The notes under the pieces were generated by a model. The model saw only the letters and a list, made by a program, of their open reading frames with translations. It ran no database searches and had not been told where the DNA came from. DNA of 64,000 nucleotides. Source: Brevipalpus yothersi. Lineage: Eukaryota; Arthropoda; Arachnida; Trombidiformes; Tenuipalpidae. Shown here one piece after another: positions 25,082 to 35,074 of the stretch (positions are counted from its first letter, which is position 1; each line of letters opens with the position of its first letter). Made by a program: the position numbers and the translations under genes. The stretch lies in contig QZCP01000024.1 in the NCBI GenBank assembly GCA_003956705.1, forward strand, positions 23,292 through 87,291. The letters are read 5' to 3'.

Positions 25082-25567
25082 GAACGAAACTTTCGAGTAA
25101 ACACCCTCGTAGTTGTGGGAGGAATTTTGACCGGAGACTCATAAAGATAACTCTTGAGCTCTATTCAACTAGAACCCACAAACTGAATTTTGGTTTAAAC
25201 AGTACGTTTTGTAAAATAATTGATGAATTACTCTCAGCCGAATCACCAGACTGTGCTTCACTGAATTGTAGGAAAAGCGAAATTCTAGAGTAAGGATTCT
25301 GAAATAGTGGTAGAAATATATTACCTCTTCATATGATAGAGCTGTTAGAGAGAATTTCCGACACACACGCTTTTGAGCATTGATCAACAAAAACATAGCG
25401 TGTGTACAGAAGAGGGCAAAAATTGGTAAAGTGACCAATCCAAGTAGCCAACCAGCATGCGAGAAAGCGATAGGCATACTAAGAACTCCAGTTCCAACAT
25501 TACTTTTCAACATGTTCATGAAAGCCGCCAAGGAGGACGCTTTCGATTCCATAGATGAGAGACCCAT
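23425..25567 (-). CDS. Proton-coupled amino acid transporter-like protein (SLC36 / pathetic family)
   Basis: Three exons on the minus strand: 25567-25325, 24824-24678 and 24330-23425. All junctions are phase 0 (CTCAG/GTAACC acceptor, AAAAAA/GTAAGC and GAG/GTAATA donors), giving 431 residues. This is a normal size for the amino acid/auxin permease superfamily. The first helix carries the family hallmark MLKSNVGTGVLSMPIAF. Later helices include SGAVSFFLTSAQVGISTAYV, FPLYFGTAVFSFEGISVVLP and LGTLGYFKYG. About eleven membrane helices can be counted. SLC36 proteins move small amino acids with protons across lysosomal or plasma membranes; substrate and location cannot be read here. The protein starts in a good context (ATCACCATGG) at 25567; a 5' UTR exon further up is possible. 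Intron 1 contains a GA/CT tract with a 90-bp N gap. Confidence 0.9.
24880..25079. repeat. GA microsatellite with 90-bp N gap in SLC36 intron 1
   Basis: GA runs from 24880 to 24940, N from 24941 to 25030, and GA again to 25079. On the transcribed strand it is CT and lies close to the intron 1 acceptor at 24825. The true length of the intron is therefore uncertain. Confidence 0.95.
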
Positions 25568-27192
25568 GGTGATCTTACAAAAAATATGATGGAATGGATC
25601 TTATTGAGGCACAAACTAGAAGGTTGGACTCGATTTTGATGTTAGTAGTTAACTTTATTTGCTTCGTGATTGCTGATGCTGCTGAGCACACTCGATGAGA
25701 ACGAAAGATGTGTGTTTTCGCAAGAAAGATGATCAAAAAAAAATCAAACGATAAGATAAAACAAACTTTCGAAAGTATGCAATGACTCGTTTTAACTGTT
25801 CGAATTAGTTCTTATAGAGGTTCAACAGAGAACCGAATACATAGCATTGACACAAAAACTGATTCGTTCGATATTCATTCCAATAATCCAGTGGAATAAA
25901 AATCTTCCATGAGATTAGATTATTAATGCTTGTCAACTATTCAATCGCTCACTAGTGATTGCTTGCTCTCACTTTCCTCGTCTATTCTCTCTTCCTCTCC
26001 CTCGACCCTCTTCATCGTTCTTTTAGCTCATTTACTCCCCGCAGATACAAATTCAAAATTAGTCTCTCTCTCTCTCTCTCTCGAACGATATTCTCAGCGT
26101 CCTCGGGGTATCCTCATTGTTCAGAACAATGTAAAGATGTTCAAACGATATTTGATGGATGGATTGTGAAGTCAGTTATCATAAGCCATCACATAAGTGT
26201 ACATAAGATGGACCTTTCCGGCTGATCGAATGAAATTTTTGATCAACTTTAACAATGCGATATCACGGTTTTTGATGAGCAATGAAAGATACTGGCAAGC
26301 AGAAACTTTCGTAAAAAATTAAACAGTGACTAACAGAGTCATAAATTCTTTGAAGTTTGATGATCTCAGGTCATGAAATGAATTATTCCATGATCCAATC
26401 AAAATTGATTCTTCTACGTTCTATTAGTCATTCATAGGCATATGTTCATGAATATTAGAACAAACTTTAACTATAAAAGACAGAAATTCTTTCAGAGTGA
26501 TGAGTTTCAGTGAGGAAGTGAAAGTGTTTTGAAGAAAGATAATCCAGTCGGAACTTGAACACTTGAACACCTCAAATCGTAATCCAAAAGAAAGGGTAGA
26601 TAAGAAAACTCTTCTTGGCTAATAAAATGAGTCCTATCACAATATTCAGGCTGCTGATCACTGTTTTCCTTTCAGTTGAAGAATGATAGCAACTGGATGT
26701 CTGTATGAACTTCTCCTCCCCATTTATATCGCATTTCCTGAGGCTGCTTCCGAGCAGAATTCATCTAAATGCTGCTTGTTGTCTGATTAGGAAGAAGATA
26801 CCCTTTGTCAAGTGAAAAATAAATCTAGAGAGAGAAAATGTCAACAAGTTCATCATGTCATTTTTCAGGTAGATAGACTCATCAATCGTCACAGTAAAGT
26901 GAGACGGTATGCAATGATCAGAGTATAGCTACCTAACTAACTCCTTAAGATAACTCCTCTCAGGCGTGGAATAATATCTAATTCACTCCCTTTTATACTC
27001 TAATAAAACAGCGAGAGTTTGGAGAAGATTTTGAGAGTCATGAAATGAACTTCAACAAATTTTCCCGGTAACTAATCTCAATGCAAAATCAGCAAAACAC
27101 AGGTAAGAGAGTGGGATAAAAAATATGTATTGGACAGATGAGCAATGAAACTTACAATGAAAATTTTCCGTGAAGATGTCAGTGATAGATTT
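25568..27192. other. Intergenic DNA between SLC36 gene and EFTUD2
   Basis: About 1.6 kb without a credible gene. It should hold the promoter of the SLC36 gene (minus strand, near 25.6 kb) and the 3' flank of EFTUD2. A short CT run lies at 26062-26082. No consensus AATAAA for EFTUD2 was noticed just after its stop. Confidence 0.5.
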
Positions 27193-30102
27193 TCAAATAG
27201 CCATTACATCAGCTTTAGCAAGTTCTAACAACATGGGATCATCGAAAAATTTGTTGATGCTCACATCCTCACTGAGACCCTTTCGTCTACGAGTTTTGAT
27301 CATAAACTCTCGTGCTAGATGAGGCGCAGGTTGGGGCTCCAGCGGCTTAATGACGATCGCCTTGTCAAGAGGATCACCAGGAACAATTTGCCAATGATGG
27401 AAAACGGATAAACAGAATGCTTGACCTTGGGTATGTGTTCGCAAGTCAGTTTCGAAACCAAACGAGTCGATAGCTGGAAGAAAAGCTTTCACAGTGTATA
27501 ATGGTGATCCTGGTACTGGAATATCTTGAGTGATATGACCTCTTCGTTTTGCCAGAACGGTGTAAACAGCAGATACACAATCGGCTGGAGCGAGAACTTC
27601 GACGAAATAGTATGGCTCCATCAGTCTTGGACAAGCCATAAGAAATGCCGAATAGGCCACTCTTCTTGCAGTTGGAATGATTTGACCACCTCCTCTGTGT
27701 ATAGGCTCTTGAGCAACTACAGCATCCAGAATTTTAAATTTCACGTTTCTTATTGGTTCTTCACACAATGGACCTTCCCTTGTTGCCCACTGAAATCCTT
27801 GAACTATCGATTCTCGGACATTGCCCAAAAGTGATTTGTCAACTTCAGATGGGAGTGTATCATCAACGAGAACGTTAGGACCACTTTGATCGGGTCCAAA
27901 AGCCCATATCGATCTAGCAGCGAGAAGATCCCAAGAGTATTTCTTTTGAAAAAACTCACTCAGTTGCTTGCGACTCCAGCTAGCCTGAACGACTTGATTT
28001 TCAATATCTTCAGCTAAACCTTTCTCCAAAGGTTCGGCAATCATGGTGAACTTGTTCTTTTTGTTTGGTGTTTCAGCGAAACACTTGAGAGAGGAAGTTT
28101 CAACAACAGTTTCACAGAAAGAAACAACTGGATCGGCTACCTTGATATCAATTTCAGAATACATTTTTCTAAGATCATGCATGACACAGTCAAGATAGAG
28201 CTCTCCTGTTCCTAGGATGACATGTTCACCACTTTCTTCCACTTTTGTTTGTAGGAGGGGATACGATTTGTTACACTTTCGGAGACCTTCCAACATTTTG
28301 GGCAGCTCAGATGGATTCACAGGCTCGACGGCTATCTTTATGACAGATTGTGTGTTGAACATGAGAGGTTTAAAAATGTAAAGTTCTCCCTCGTAGTTAG
28401 GATCAACTATGGTAGCAGTCTTAACGATTGGCTGATCTATCCCTTCCATAAGAACCCAATTTCCAGCGGGAACTCTATTAACTTCTACACTGTATCTTGA
28501 TTCATATATCCACAGACGTCCAACTTGCATGATACGAGAATCTTCTTCGTCTTGAGACGAATAGCTCTCACCTAGAACTCTGACCATTTGACGAGCATGC
28601 AAGGTACCACTATATACATAGCCAAAAACGTGAAAAGTTGTAGCGTCTTGAGTAGCGTACTGTTTTGTTGTATGAATTACTAATGGACCTTCAGGATCAC
28701 ATTTGATAATGTCTTGGGCGAAGCTTGAGTCGAGAGGACCTTTCAGAGTTGTTTCAACTTTATGAGGAGCATTCTTGTTTGGAGGAGGAATGTGTTCCAC
28801 CAACATATCAACGAATCCATTGAAGTCAGCCATGAACCTGGACCAAATTAATCTCATCAGAGGTCTGATGTTCATTTTCATTTCAGTTGCTGTCAGTGCT
28901 ATGCCCAGTTCTGCCAGCAGATCAGGAAGAGATGAATCCACATCACCGACAACTTGAGCGAAAATCTTATAGATTGGTTCCAGAATGAACTCTACGAAAG
29001 TTCGGGATGAAGAACCACTTGGAGGCTTCTTTGTGAAACGTCGAGTTTTGGCATCGAAATAAATATCTCCCCAGAGTCGACTAGCCAATTCATTGGGATT
29101 GAAAGTGTCACCAAAAGATTGAGCATAATGATAAGCAAACGATTTGAGAGTGAAGCAAAGATGATATTGAGAGCTGGCGAAGCAAACATTACCAAGCAGC
29201 GGTGACAAAATAACTCGTTCTTCATCGTCTGAATACTCTTGGACAAGAGAATTTATTTCATCTAATATGTGTCTCAGCTTGAAATAAGCATCTGCTGGTG
29301 GTAACTTGAGTTCCAGGATTAATCGATCAATCTTGTTGATGCAAAGTGTGATTGACAAGCCTTCCTGAATGGCGTGTTTTAACAGCCGATCAGTATTCAG
29401 CATAACACCTTCGGCTGCGTCGACAAACAAAACGATTCCGTCGCTAAGTCTCATAGCAGCCGTAACCTCATCGGAAAAGTTTACATGACCTGGAGTGTCG
29501 AAGATGTTGAGAAGAAATGATTTACTTCGCACATTTTGCATCACAACGGTCATTGGTTGAGATTTGATACTGACTCCACGTTCTTGTTCGGTGTAAAGAG
29601 TATCAGTATACCGGTGACTTTTTCCTTCCTTCTGTGCAAGTTCTGGATGTGTCTGTTCCACTAAACAATCCATGAATGAGCTTTTACCATGATGCAAATG
29701 TCCTATCAGGGCAACATTACGAATCAAATCAGGTGTGTCCATGAGATCGGTCATAAATTCAAGATCATAGCATGTTTTGGGTACATTGATGAGATGGGAG
29801 AACTTGTTATCCTTCACCGGTGCCACAATAGGTGTTGTCAGCGCTTGGGCATCCTCCTCTTCGACAATAGTCTCTACACCAGGACCATACACTTGTTCCG
29901 CTGTTTGATAATACTTTTTATCCTCAAATAATGTGATCTCATTACCAGTTGGATCACCTTCGTCCTGAGCATCCATTGGAGCACCTTCATCCGGCTCATC
30001 CACATCTTCAACCTCTGCCTCTTCTTCATCTTCTTCCGATTCTTCTGACTCTATGTCAGGACCAATATAATTACCAAACTCATCATAATAATCACTGTCC
30101 AT
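27193..30102 (-). CDS. EFTUD2: 116-kDa U5 snRNP GTPase (EFTUD2/Snu114), single exon
   Basis: An uninterrupted frame of 969 residues from the ATG at 30102, where the protein begins MDSDYYDEFGNYIGP like other EFTUD2 proteins. An in-frame ATG 24 bases upstream would add MPLFGVLK. EFTUD2 is the EF-2-like GTPase of the U5 snRNP that controls U4/U6 unwinding and spliceosome disassembly in the nucleus. In order: acidic N-terminus (about 20-60), GTPase domain with P-loop GHLHHGKS (about 134-141), YTEQERGVSIKS switch, DTPGH (about 202) and NKIDRLI (about 256), then EF-2-like domains II-V, with GTGELYLDCVMHDLRK in domain III and a C-terminus ending FFDDPMLLELAKADV. Length and motif order match the whole family. 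No intron is needed anywhere, which is notable because neighbours are spliced; the frame is fully intact, so it is not a decayed retrocopy. Confidence 0.97.
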   Translation of the reverse strand: MDSDYYDEFGNYIGPDIESEESEEDEEEAEVEDVDEPDEGAPMDAQDEGDPTGNEITLFEDKKYYQTAEQVYGPGVETIVEEEDAQALTTPIVAPVKDNKFSHLINVPKTCYDLEFMTDLMDTPDLIRNVALIGHLHHGKSSFMDCLVEQTHPELAQKEGKSHRYTDTLYTEQERGVSIKSQPMTVVMQNVRSKSFLLNIFDTPGHVNFSDEVTAAMRLSDGIVLFVDAAEGVMLNTDRLLKHAIQEGLSITLCINKIDRLILELKLPPADAYFKLRHILDEINSLVQEYSDDEERVILSPLLGNVCFASSQYHLCFTLKSFAYHYAQSFGDTFNPNELASRLWGDIYFDAKTRRFTKKPPSGSSSRTFVEFILEPIYKIFAQVVGDVDSSLPDLLAELGIALTATEMKMNIRPLMRLIWSRFMADFNGFVDMLVEHIPPPNKNAPHKVETTLKGPLDSSFAQDIIKCDPEGPLVIHTTKQYATQDATTFHVFGYVYSGTLHARQMVRVLGESYSSQDEEDSRIMQVGRLWIYESRYSVEVNRVPAGNWVLMEGIDQPIVKTATIVDPNYEGELYIFKPLMFNTQSVIKIAVEPVNPSELPKMLEGLRKCNKSYPLLQTKVEESGEHVILGTGELYLDCVMHDLRKMYSEIDIKVADPVVSFCETVVETSSLKCFAETPNKKNKFTMIAEPLEKGLAEDIENQVVQASWSRKQLSEFFQKKYSWDLLAARSIWAFGPDQSGPNVLVDDTLPSEVDKSLLGNVRESIVQGFQWATREGPLCEEPIRNVKFKILDAVVAQEPIHRGGGQIIPTARRVAYSAFLMACPRLMEPYYFVEVLAPADCVSAVYTVLAKRRGHITQDIPVPGSPLYTVKAFLPAIDSFGFETDLRTHTQGQAFCLSVFHHWQIVPGDPLDKAIVIKPLEPQPAPHLAREFMIKTRRRKGLSEDVSINKFFDDPMLLELAKADVMAI

Positions 30103-30628
30103 CTTGAGAACACCAAATAGTGGCAATTATAATTAACACTAATCAATCACAATTTAAAAGTTTCTCAAAATCAAAACAAAACAAGCATGTTAACAAGCGC
30201 GAATCTCTCTCAAAAAGCGCCCTCATCGGCAATGTTGATCACCATTTTCGATTCGAGAAAAGTTCGAAGTTCTGAACTCGAATTCTGATTAAATCATTCA
30301 AAGTTTGTCAGTGATAAGATCTATAGGTATGATAAAACTTCTTTTATCAACTTACCTGGCCCATTTTATACCTCAGAACGAGGTGATAGTCTTCGAGCTA
30401 TGCGAGAGTAGAGTATGGAGAGTTTTCAAATGGGATCACTATCTCAACTAACAACTTGTAAGCATTTATCGGAAGTAATTCTGTATGACATAATTAGAAA
30501 GTTCTTTTTCCTATATGAAGGCATACTTTTCAGGGTACTGGTTATTTTGGATGCTAGGAGTGAAATGATTGACTCAATGATTGAAAATAAATAAATAAAT
30601 AATTTTATTCACAAACTAGGCTCAACTT
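30103..30628. other. EFTUD2 promoter region and 3' flank of the secreted-protein gene
   Basis: About 500 bp without a gene. EFTUD2 transcription must start within it. On the minus strand, AATAAATAAATAA-like sequence at about 30588-30608 lies just past the stop of the next gene upstream. Confidence 0.45.
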
Positions 30629-31114
30629 TTAATGATGTCCGCCCCGCATATGTCCGTGTCGGGAGCCTGGATGATGGAAGAAATCGGTGAAAGCGTCAAG
30701 ACCACCAATTTTAATTAAAGGACCACCACAACCATGTCCATGGCAAAGTTTAGATCCAACTATGAATCCAACGGCGGCACCTCCAAGAGCTGTTCCTGCA
30801 GCTCCACCAAGAAATATGAGTGGTGGTGCAAGTTTACCCAAGAGATGGTCTGGTATGTAAGTGGCTTGGACAGAGAGACCAAGGCAGACGATGGCAAATA
30901 AGGTGAACTGTAATAAGATGATAGAGAATTAATCACTATTGATATTTATCCAATGTTTGGCACACATATGCATCCCCACATGCACAGAATCACTTCAACT
31001 ATTCACATATTTTCTGGAAAATCCTTCTCGAACATGAAAACTTGAAAACACTATCACTTCAATGGCAAAAAAGAAGTGGACATGAAAACAACTTACAATT
31101 GATCTGGCTTGCAT
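30629..31114 (-). CDS. Small secreted Gly/His-rich protein
   Basis: Two exons on the minus strand: 31114-31097 (six codons, donor ATT/GTAAGT) and 30907-30629 (acceptor TTACAG), joining in phase to 98 residues. Residues 1-21 form a clear signal peptide (MQARS, hydrophobic core, cleavage expected after VQA). The mature part has a short hydrophilic start, a Gly/Ala-rich hydrophobic stretch with a glycine-zipper pattern (FLGGAAGTALGGAAVGFIVG, about 43-62), two cysteines in CHGHGC, and a tail rich in His and Gly (ending HMRGGHH). The start is fixed by the tiny first exon; without it there is no ATG. The family is not recognised. A cuticle, metal-binding or host-defence peptide is possible, but the sequence does not decide. 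It lies on the same strand as EFTUD2, 500 bp upstream of it. Confidence 0.7.
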
Positions 31115-32473
31115 TTTTGGCACTGACTTTGGTGGTGAACGATAACCTGGTAGAGAGTGTTAAAACTTTCACTCATGAATTAAAAAATGATTTTGAGATG
31201 ATTTCCGACTAGAGGAACGGTTTAAGTAGTGGTAACTTTTCGATTATAGCCCCAGGCAGGTGAGCACGAGTGAGTTATATTTTTACCGGAAATCGAATCA
31301 GCATGTCCGTATGAAGGGAGATAGTTTGAAAAAGAGTATAATATTTTAGCTCGTGGACATGATATCGATGAATGTATATTATATATACGGTTTGTAAGGG
31401 AGAGCATAATCATAAATAAAGACAGCATTTTCATTTCGGAAGAGGTTAGAAAATTTTAACCATATCACGGCTTCCGTTTGTAAACAGCATGTTTTGGGTT
31501 CAGTCCATCTCCAGCCTCATGCAATTCGAGAGCACGCCTGATCGTTCAAGTTGATCCGGAAACTTTAATTAGATTGATGTTGATGTCCTTATCTGAAAGC
31601 TTTTTTATTCTCTCTCACTTCTCTCTCTCTCTCTTCTCTTTGATTTGAATTATTTCAAAGGTATCCATCAAATCATTCACACTAACACTTGTGGCAATGT
31701 TATTCAATTTTTTTGCCACCGAGTAGGCTTATTGGTGTCACACACACATCCGATAGGCATAAATCGGTATATTATTTCATTTTATGTGTGATTCTAAATC
31801 ACTTTACGCAATCTAACCTGGATAACGGTCTGGTGGCCTGATTAACTAAATGCATATTAATTATTCAGATGATCGGATCACCAACACCTTCAGACAAAGA
31901 ATACACATGTTTCGGGTGAAAATTGTATCGGATGAAATTTATCATTTGCCATGAGTACAAAGTATGATTAATGATAATTCTAGAAGAGTTAGGATGAAAA
32001 TGCTTACGCTTCGTTTGCGAAATTTTGTGGATTTACGAAATTTCCCGAAATGAATAGGAAAAGGTCAAATCCTGCTGGCATCAGTTCATGATTCTTGGAA
32101 TTCGAATTTAAACGGGGTTTTTCACCAACAACCTCAAGAAGATGAAATGATGAAATTTTCGAGAGAGAGAGAGAGAGAGTCATGTATGGTCAGAATAGTG
32201 AGTTTTACTGTTCATGAATTGATAAAAGAGATCAGGAGAGTAATTATAATAGTGAACTTTTCAGTTATAATACAAACGAGTCATGAGTATATATACATGA
32301 TGTCCTATGAAAAATAGTAGCTCCAATTTCAGAGAGGAGGGAAAATCAATCGATCATGTTTTGAGAGAAAGAGATGAAGGTGAATGAGTCATGTGAACTC
32401 TATACAACATTATACAATTCCATAGATCAGCAAAGTGGACCACAGCTCATTTGGAATGACCAATTATCCACAA
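31115..32473. other. Intergenic DNA, 1.36 kb
   Basis: No firm gene. A minus-strand frame at 31222-31434 begins with a hydrophobic stretch but is short and unsupported. A GA tract lies at 32161-32179 and a CT tract at 31619-31634. No helicase motifs were found here, which matters for the RecQ4-like gene next to it. Confidence 0.5.
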
Positions 32474-32800
32474 TCATAAATTACCATTGTCCACCAGTTG
32501 ATTCTCCTTATCATTATATTCATCACCAAGCATGGCTGATAATTCTTCATCTGGTATAAGTGAAATGTCAATCGCATCTTTACGGAGAGCATTTGTGTGT
32601 GGACAATCAGATGCCCAATGATCTTCACCACCACACAAATAGCATGAATTTGATCTCTTTGATCCATCAGCACCTTTAGATTTACTAGACCACTTCTTTT
32701 TACCGAATCGATTTTTTCCCGCTTTTTGTACACCTCCTTTTGTACTGTAGCTTCGCTTTTTCATATTTATTTTACGATAATTTCCCTTATCTTTGGCCAT
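32474..32800 (-). CDS. Short zinc-knuckle protein resembling the RecQ4 knuckle region
   Basis: A single frame of 108 residues from the ATG at 32800 (MAKDKGNYRKINMKK). A good acceptor (TTTTTCTCTAG) sits about 25 bases upstream, so a 5' exon is likely. The order GNY-x3-NMK, a basic stretch with a conserved Lys-x2-Trp, and then a CCHC knuckle CYLCGGEDHWASDC (Cys-x2-Cys-x4-His-x4-Cys) parallels the segment just before the helicase in RecQ4 helicases, from memory of that family. The acidic tail ends NGNL. No helicase motifs follow on this strand within 1.3 kb, where a different gene lies. Either this is a stand-alone knuckle protein or a splice at the GTAATT near the stop leads to distant exons. 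It is head to head with the ALDH-like gene, with starts 358 bp apart. Confidence 0.6.
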   Translation of the reverse strand: MAKDKGNYRKINMKKRSYSTKGGVQKAGKNRFGKKKWSSKSKGADGSKRSNSCYLCGGEDHWASDCPHTNALRKDAIDISLIPDEELSAMLGDEYNDKENQLVDNGNL

Positions 32801-33158
32801 TATGAATAATATAAACAACAATGAACACTAGAGAAAAATACAATCAAGGTAACAATCAACAAAATTAATCACAATCAACTTAAGGAAAGGTCACACACAC
32901 AATTGAAATTGTCAAAGTTATTTGAAACATTCACTTTGCTGAAATCTTGTCTCTTTCTCTGTGAGCAAATCTAAAGACTTGATCAGCCATGCAAGGCGCA
33001 AGTACAGAGGCCTGCGTTGTTTATGTGTGTAATCAAACTTTGATCATGATTGAAAGTTTTTGATATCGAAGCATGCTAGGTTTACTGTTGTGATTTAAAG
33101 TGGATTTTATGAGTTTATTTTGTTGATCTCGTGAATTGATTGATTGATTATACGTGAT
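32801..33158. promoter_or_regulatory. Shared upstream region of two divergent genes
   Basis: Only 358 bp separate the start codons of the zinc-knuckle gene (minus) and the ALDH-like gene (plus). Both promoters must be here or in 5' exons, so a bidirectional promoter is likely. No TATA box was recognised. Confidence 0.4.
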
Positions 33159-35074
33159 ATGTCTTCTAAGGTAACGAAAGATTCTTTGGTCGCTTTTCTG
33201 GCCAAGTATGGTATTGCATGCAAAGAGCAAGGTAATGTGTTTGCTTTTCTGTTTGCTATGTTGTTGATGAATCTTTCACTGACATCGAACTGTACTTTGT
33301 TTGACCACAAATTGATTTTTTAGGAAAACGTAGCAGACCAATACGGATAGGAGATGATGAATTGATTGAAGTTTCAATTGATCCGGAGAGTGTTAAAAAT
33401 TGGAGAATATACGAATCACCGAGTTTACAATCTGTGTCTTCATTGAAAGAGGCTGGAGATCGAGATCATCTCATCTTTCTACATTCAAGTGCCACTGGAG
33501 TGCCTTCAGACATCGCTGCCAAACATGTTGATAGATTCATTTCCAAAGCTCAATCAATTGAACCACTTTATCATCGAAAAAATGTTACCATACGAAACAC
33601 TGTCAATGTTCCAATCGTTCATGGTGATGTTTTCGAATCGCTGGAAGAAAATTTGCTGCCAAATGTATTGACTTTCCAGAGATTTCATTTCAAGATCGAG
33701 GAAGGCTGTAGTGCAGCCCTTGCATCACTCATCGTGATCATGCAACTGTATGGTCACTCGGGGATTCAGCTCACTGCCAAACCATTCATCGAAAAATTTC
33801 CCCAAATTGTGGTTATTGTGTTGGATGAGGCTGATATTTATTCTACTGTTGAGAGAGTTATAGACTTCTTATTATCAGTTCCTGAGAGTATGAGTAAAGT
33901 TGATATTTGGGTGCAGCAAAGTGTTAGAGAGAAATTCACATCTAGATTTACTGAACAAAGTGGCAAGAGACTTTTAGGTATTAGAAAAAATTTTTCACTG
34001 ACGCTCACCTCTCCATCACCAAGTTTTGGTATACCACAAATCTCTGAACCTTCACAAATTGGGATATATTACTTCAGGAAGAATGACGAACTCAAAAGCT
34101 TCCTGGAAAAATACTCAGCTATTCATCATCTAAGTGTTTGGACAGAAAATATCTCACTTGGAATGGGATTTTCGAAAATTATTAAGAATTGCAATAACTT
34201 CACCATCAACATATTTCCTGAGTGCCTGTCTGTGACTGGATACTCATCTTATCCTCCGATTATTCGTCATGTTGACGTACTTCCTAAACAAGAGGTTGTT
34301 GACGAGATAATCAATCCATTGATACAAAAGAGAAAAGCGTAAGATAATAATCATTCTATCGTATTGCACATTTTCTTGACATATCTCTTCCTTTTCCTAG
34401 ATTTGAAGCCTTGAGCCTGCCAGAGCGCCTTAAACAATTAACAGATGCTCTTGGCTCTGATATAGTCTCAATTTCCCTTGAGCGAATAAAAAAAAATTCG
34501 AATTGCGAAGTAAGTTATCTAGAATGGACATTTGTAAAATCATGATAAAAATCTCCCCCTAAAGAACAGAAGCACAACATTGAAGTGCACTTACACAATA
34601 CTCTTGTTAAAGTGAAATTATTTATCGTTCTCAAACACACATATAATGAGAGTTGTTCTTATCTAGGAACTTTCCGATTGCCTGATCTTAAAGCAGAGGA
34701 TCCCGCTCAACCTATTGATCATAAACATTCGCAATATGACTGACTCAATGATCAATGAGCTGATGATTTATGTTGGCTGCTTAATTCTACAAGGATGTAA
34801 TGTGGCCTTTGCGATGAACGAAGGTAAAGGTGATAATCCAATGCAGGAAAGAATCCAAAAAGACCTCAAAAACTTTAAGGGAATTCCAACAGAGACAGTT
34901 TTCACGGACAAGTTTTCCAAAACCTCTAGTTACATTGAAGATAATGGAAAGCTTTTCGGCGCATCTATTCACAGTGATGATTTGATTCTGCGAATATCTA
35001 AGGTGCTACCAGATTTTCCTTGCATAAGTCGACGAATTGTTTTTCCAATTACAGATCCTACTAAATATGCATGA
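33159..35074 (+). CDS. ALDH-superfamily-like protein lacking the catalytic segment (possible DUF1487 relative)
   Basis: Four exons: 33159-33231, 33324-34338, 34401-34509 and 34667-35074, all GT-AG and in phase, giving 534 residues. The protein is soluble, with no signal peptide. The centre resembles the core of aldehyde dehydrogenases: the segment GHSGIQLTAKPFIEKFP followed by VVIVLDEADIYSTVERV (about 185-204) corresponds to the ALDH stretch with DADLD, and DIWVQQSVREKF (about 218-229) to the strand-helix after the active site. Between these, where active enzymes have the catalytic Cys in a GQxC context, there are only about 17 residues and no cysteine, so it looks like a non-catalytic relative. 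Insects have such ALDH-fold proteins (DUF1487). The N-terminal half and last exon are not recognised. The gene structure is confident, the family call moderate. Confidence 0.65.

Noticed and set aside
31222..31434. 70-codon minus-strand frame with hydrophobic start
   Set aside because: Looks like a signal peptide, but the mature part is short and unconserved-looking, and no exon structure or second copy supports it.
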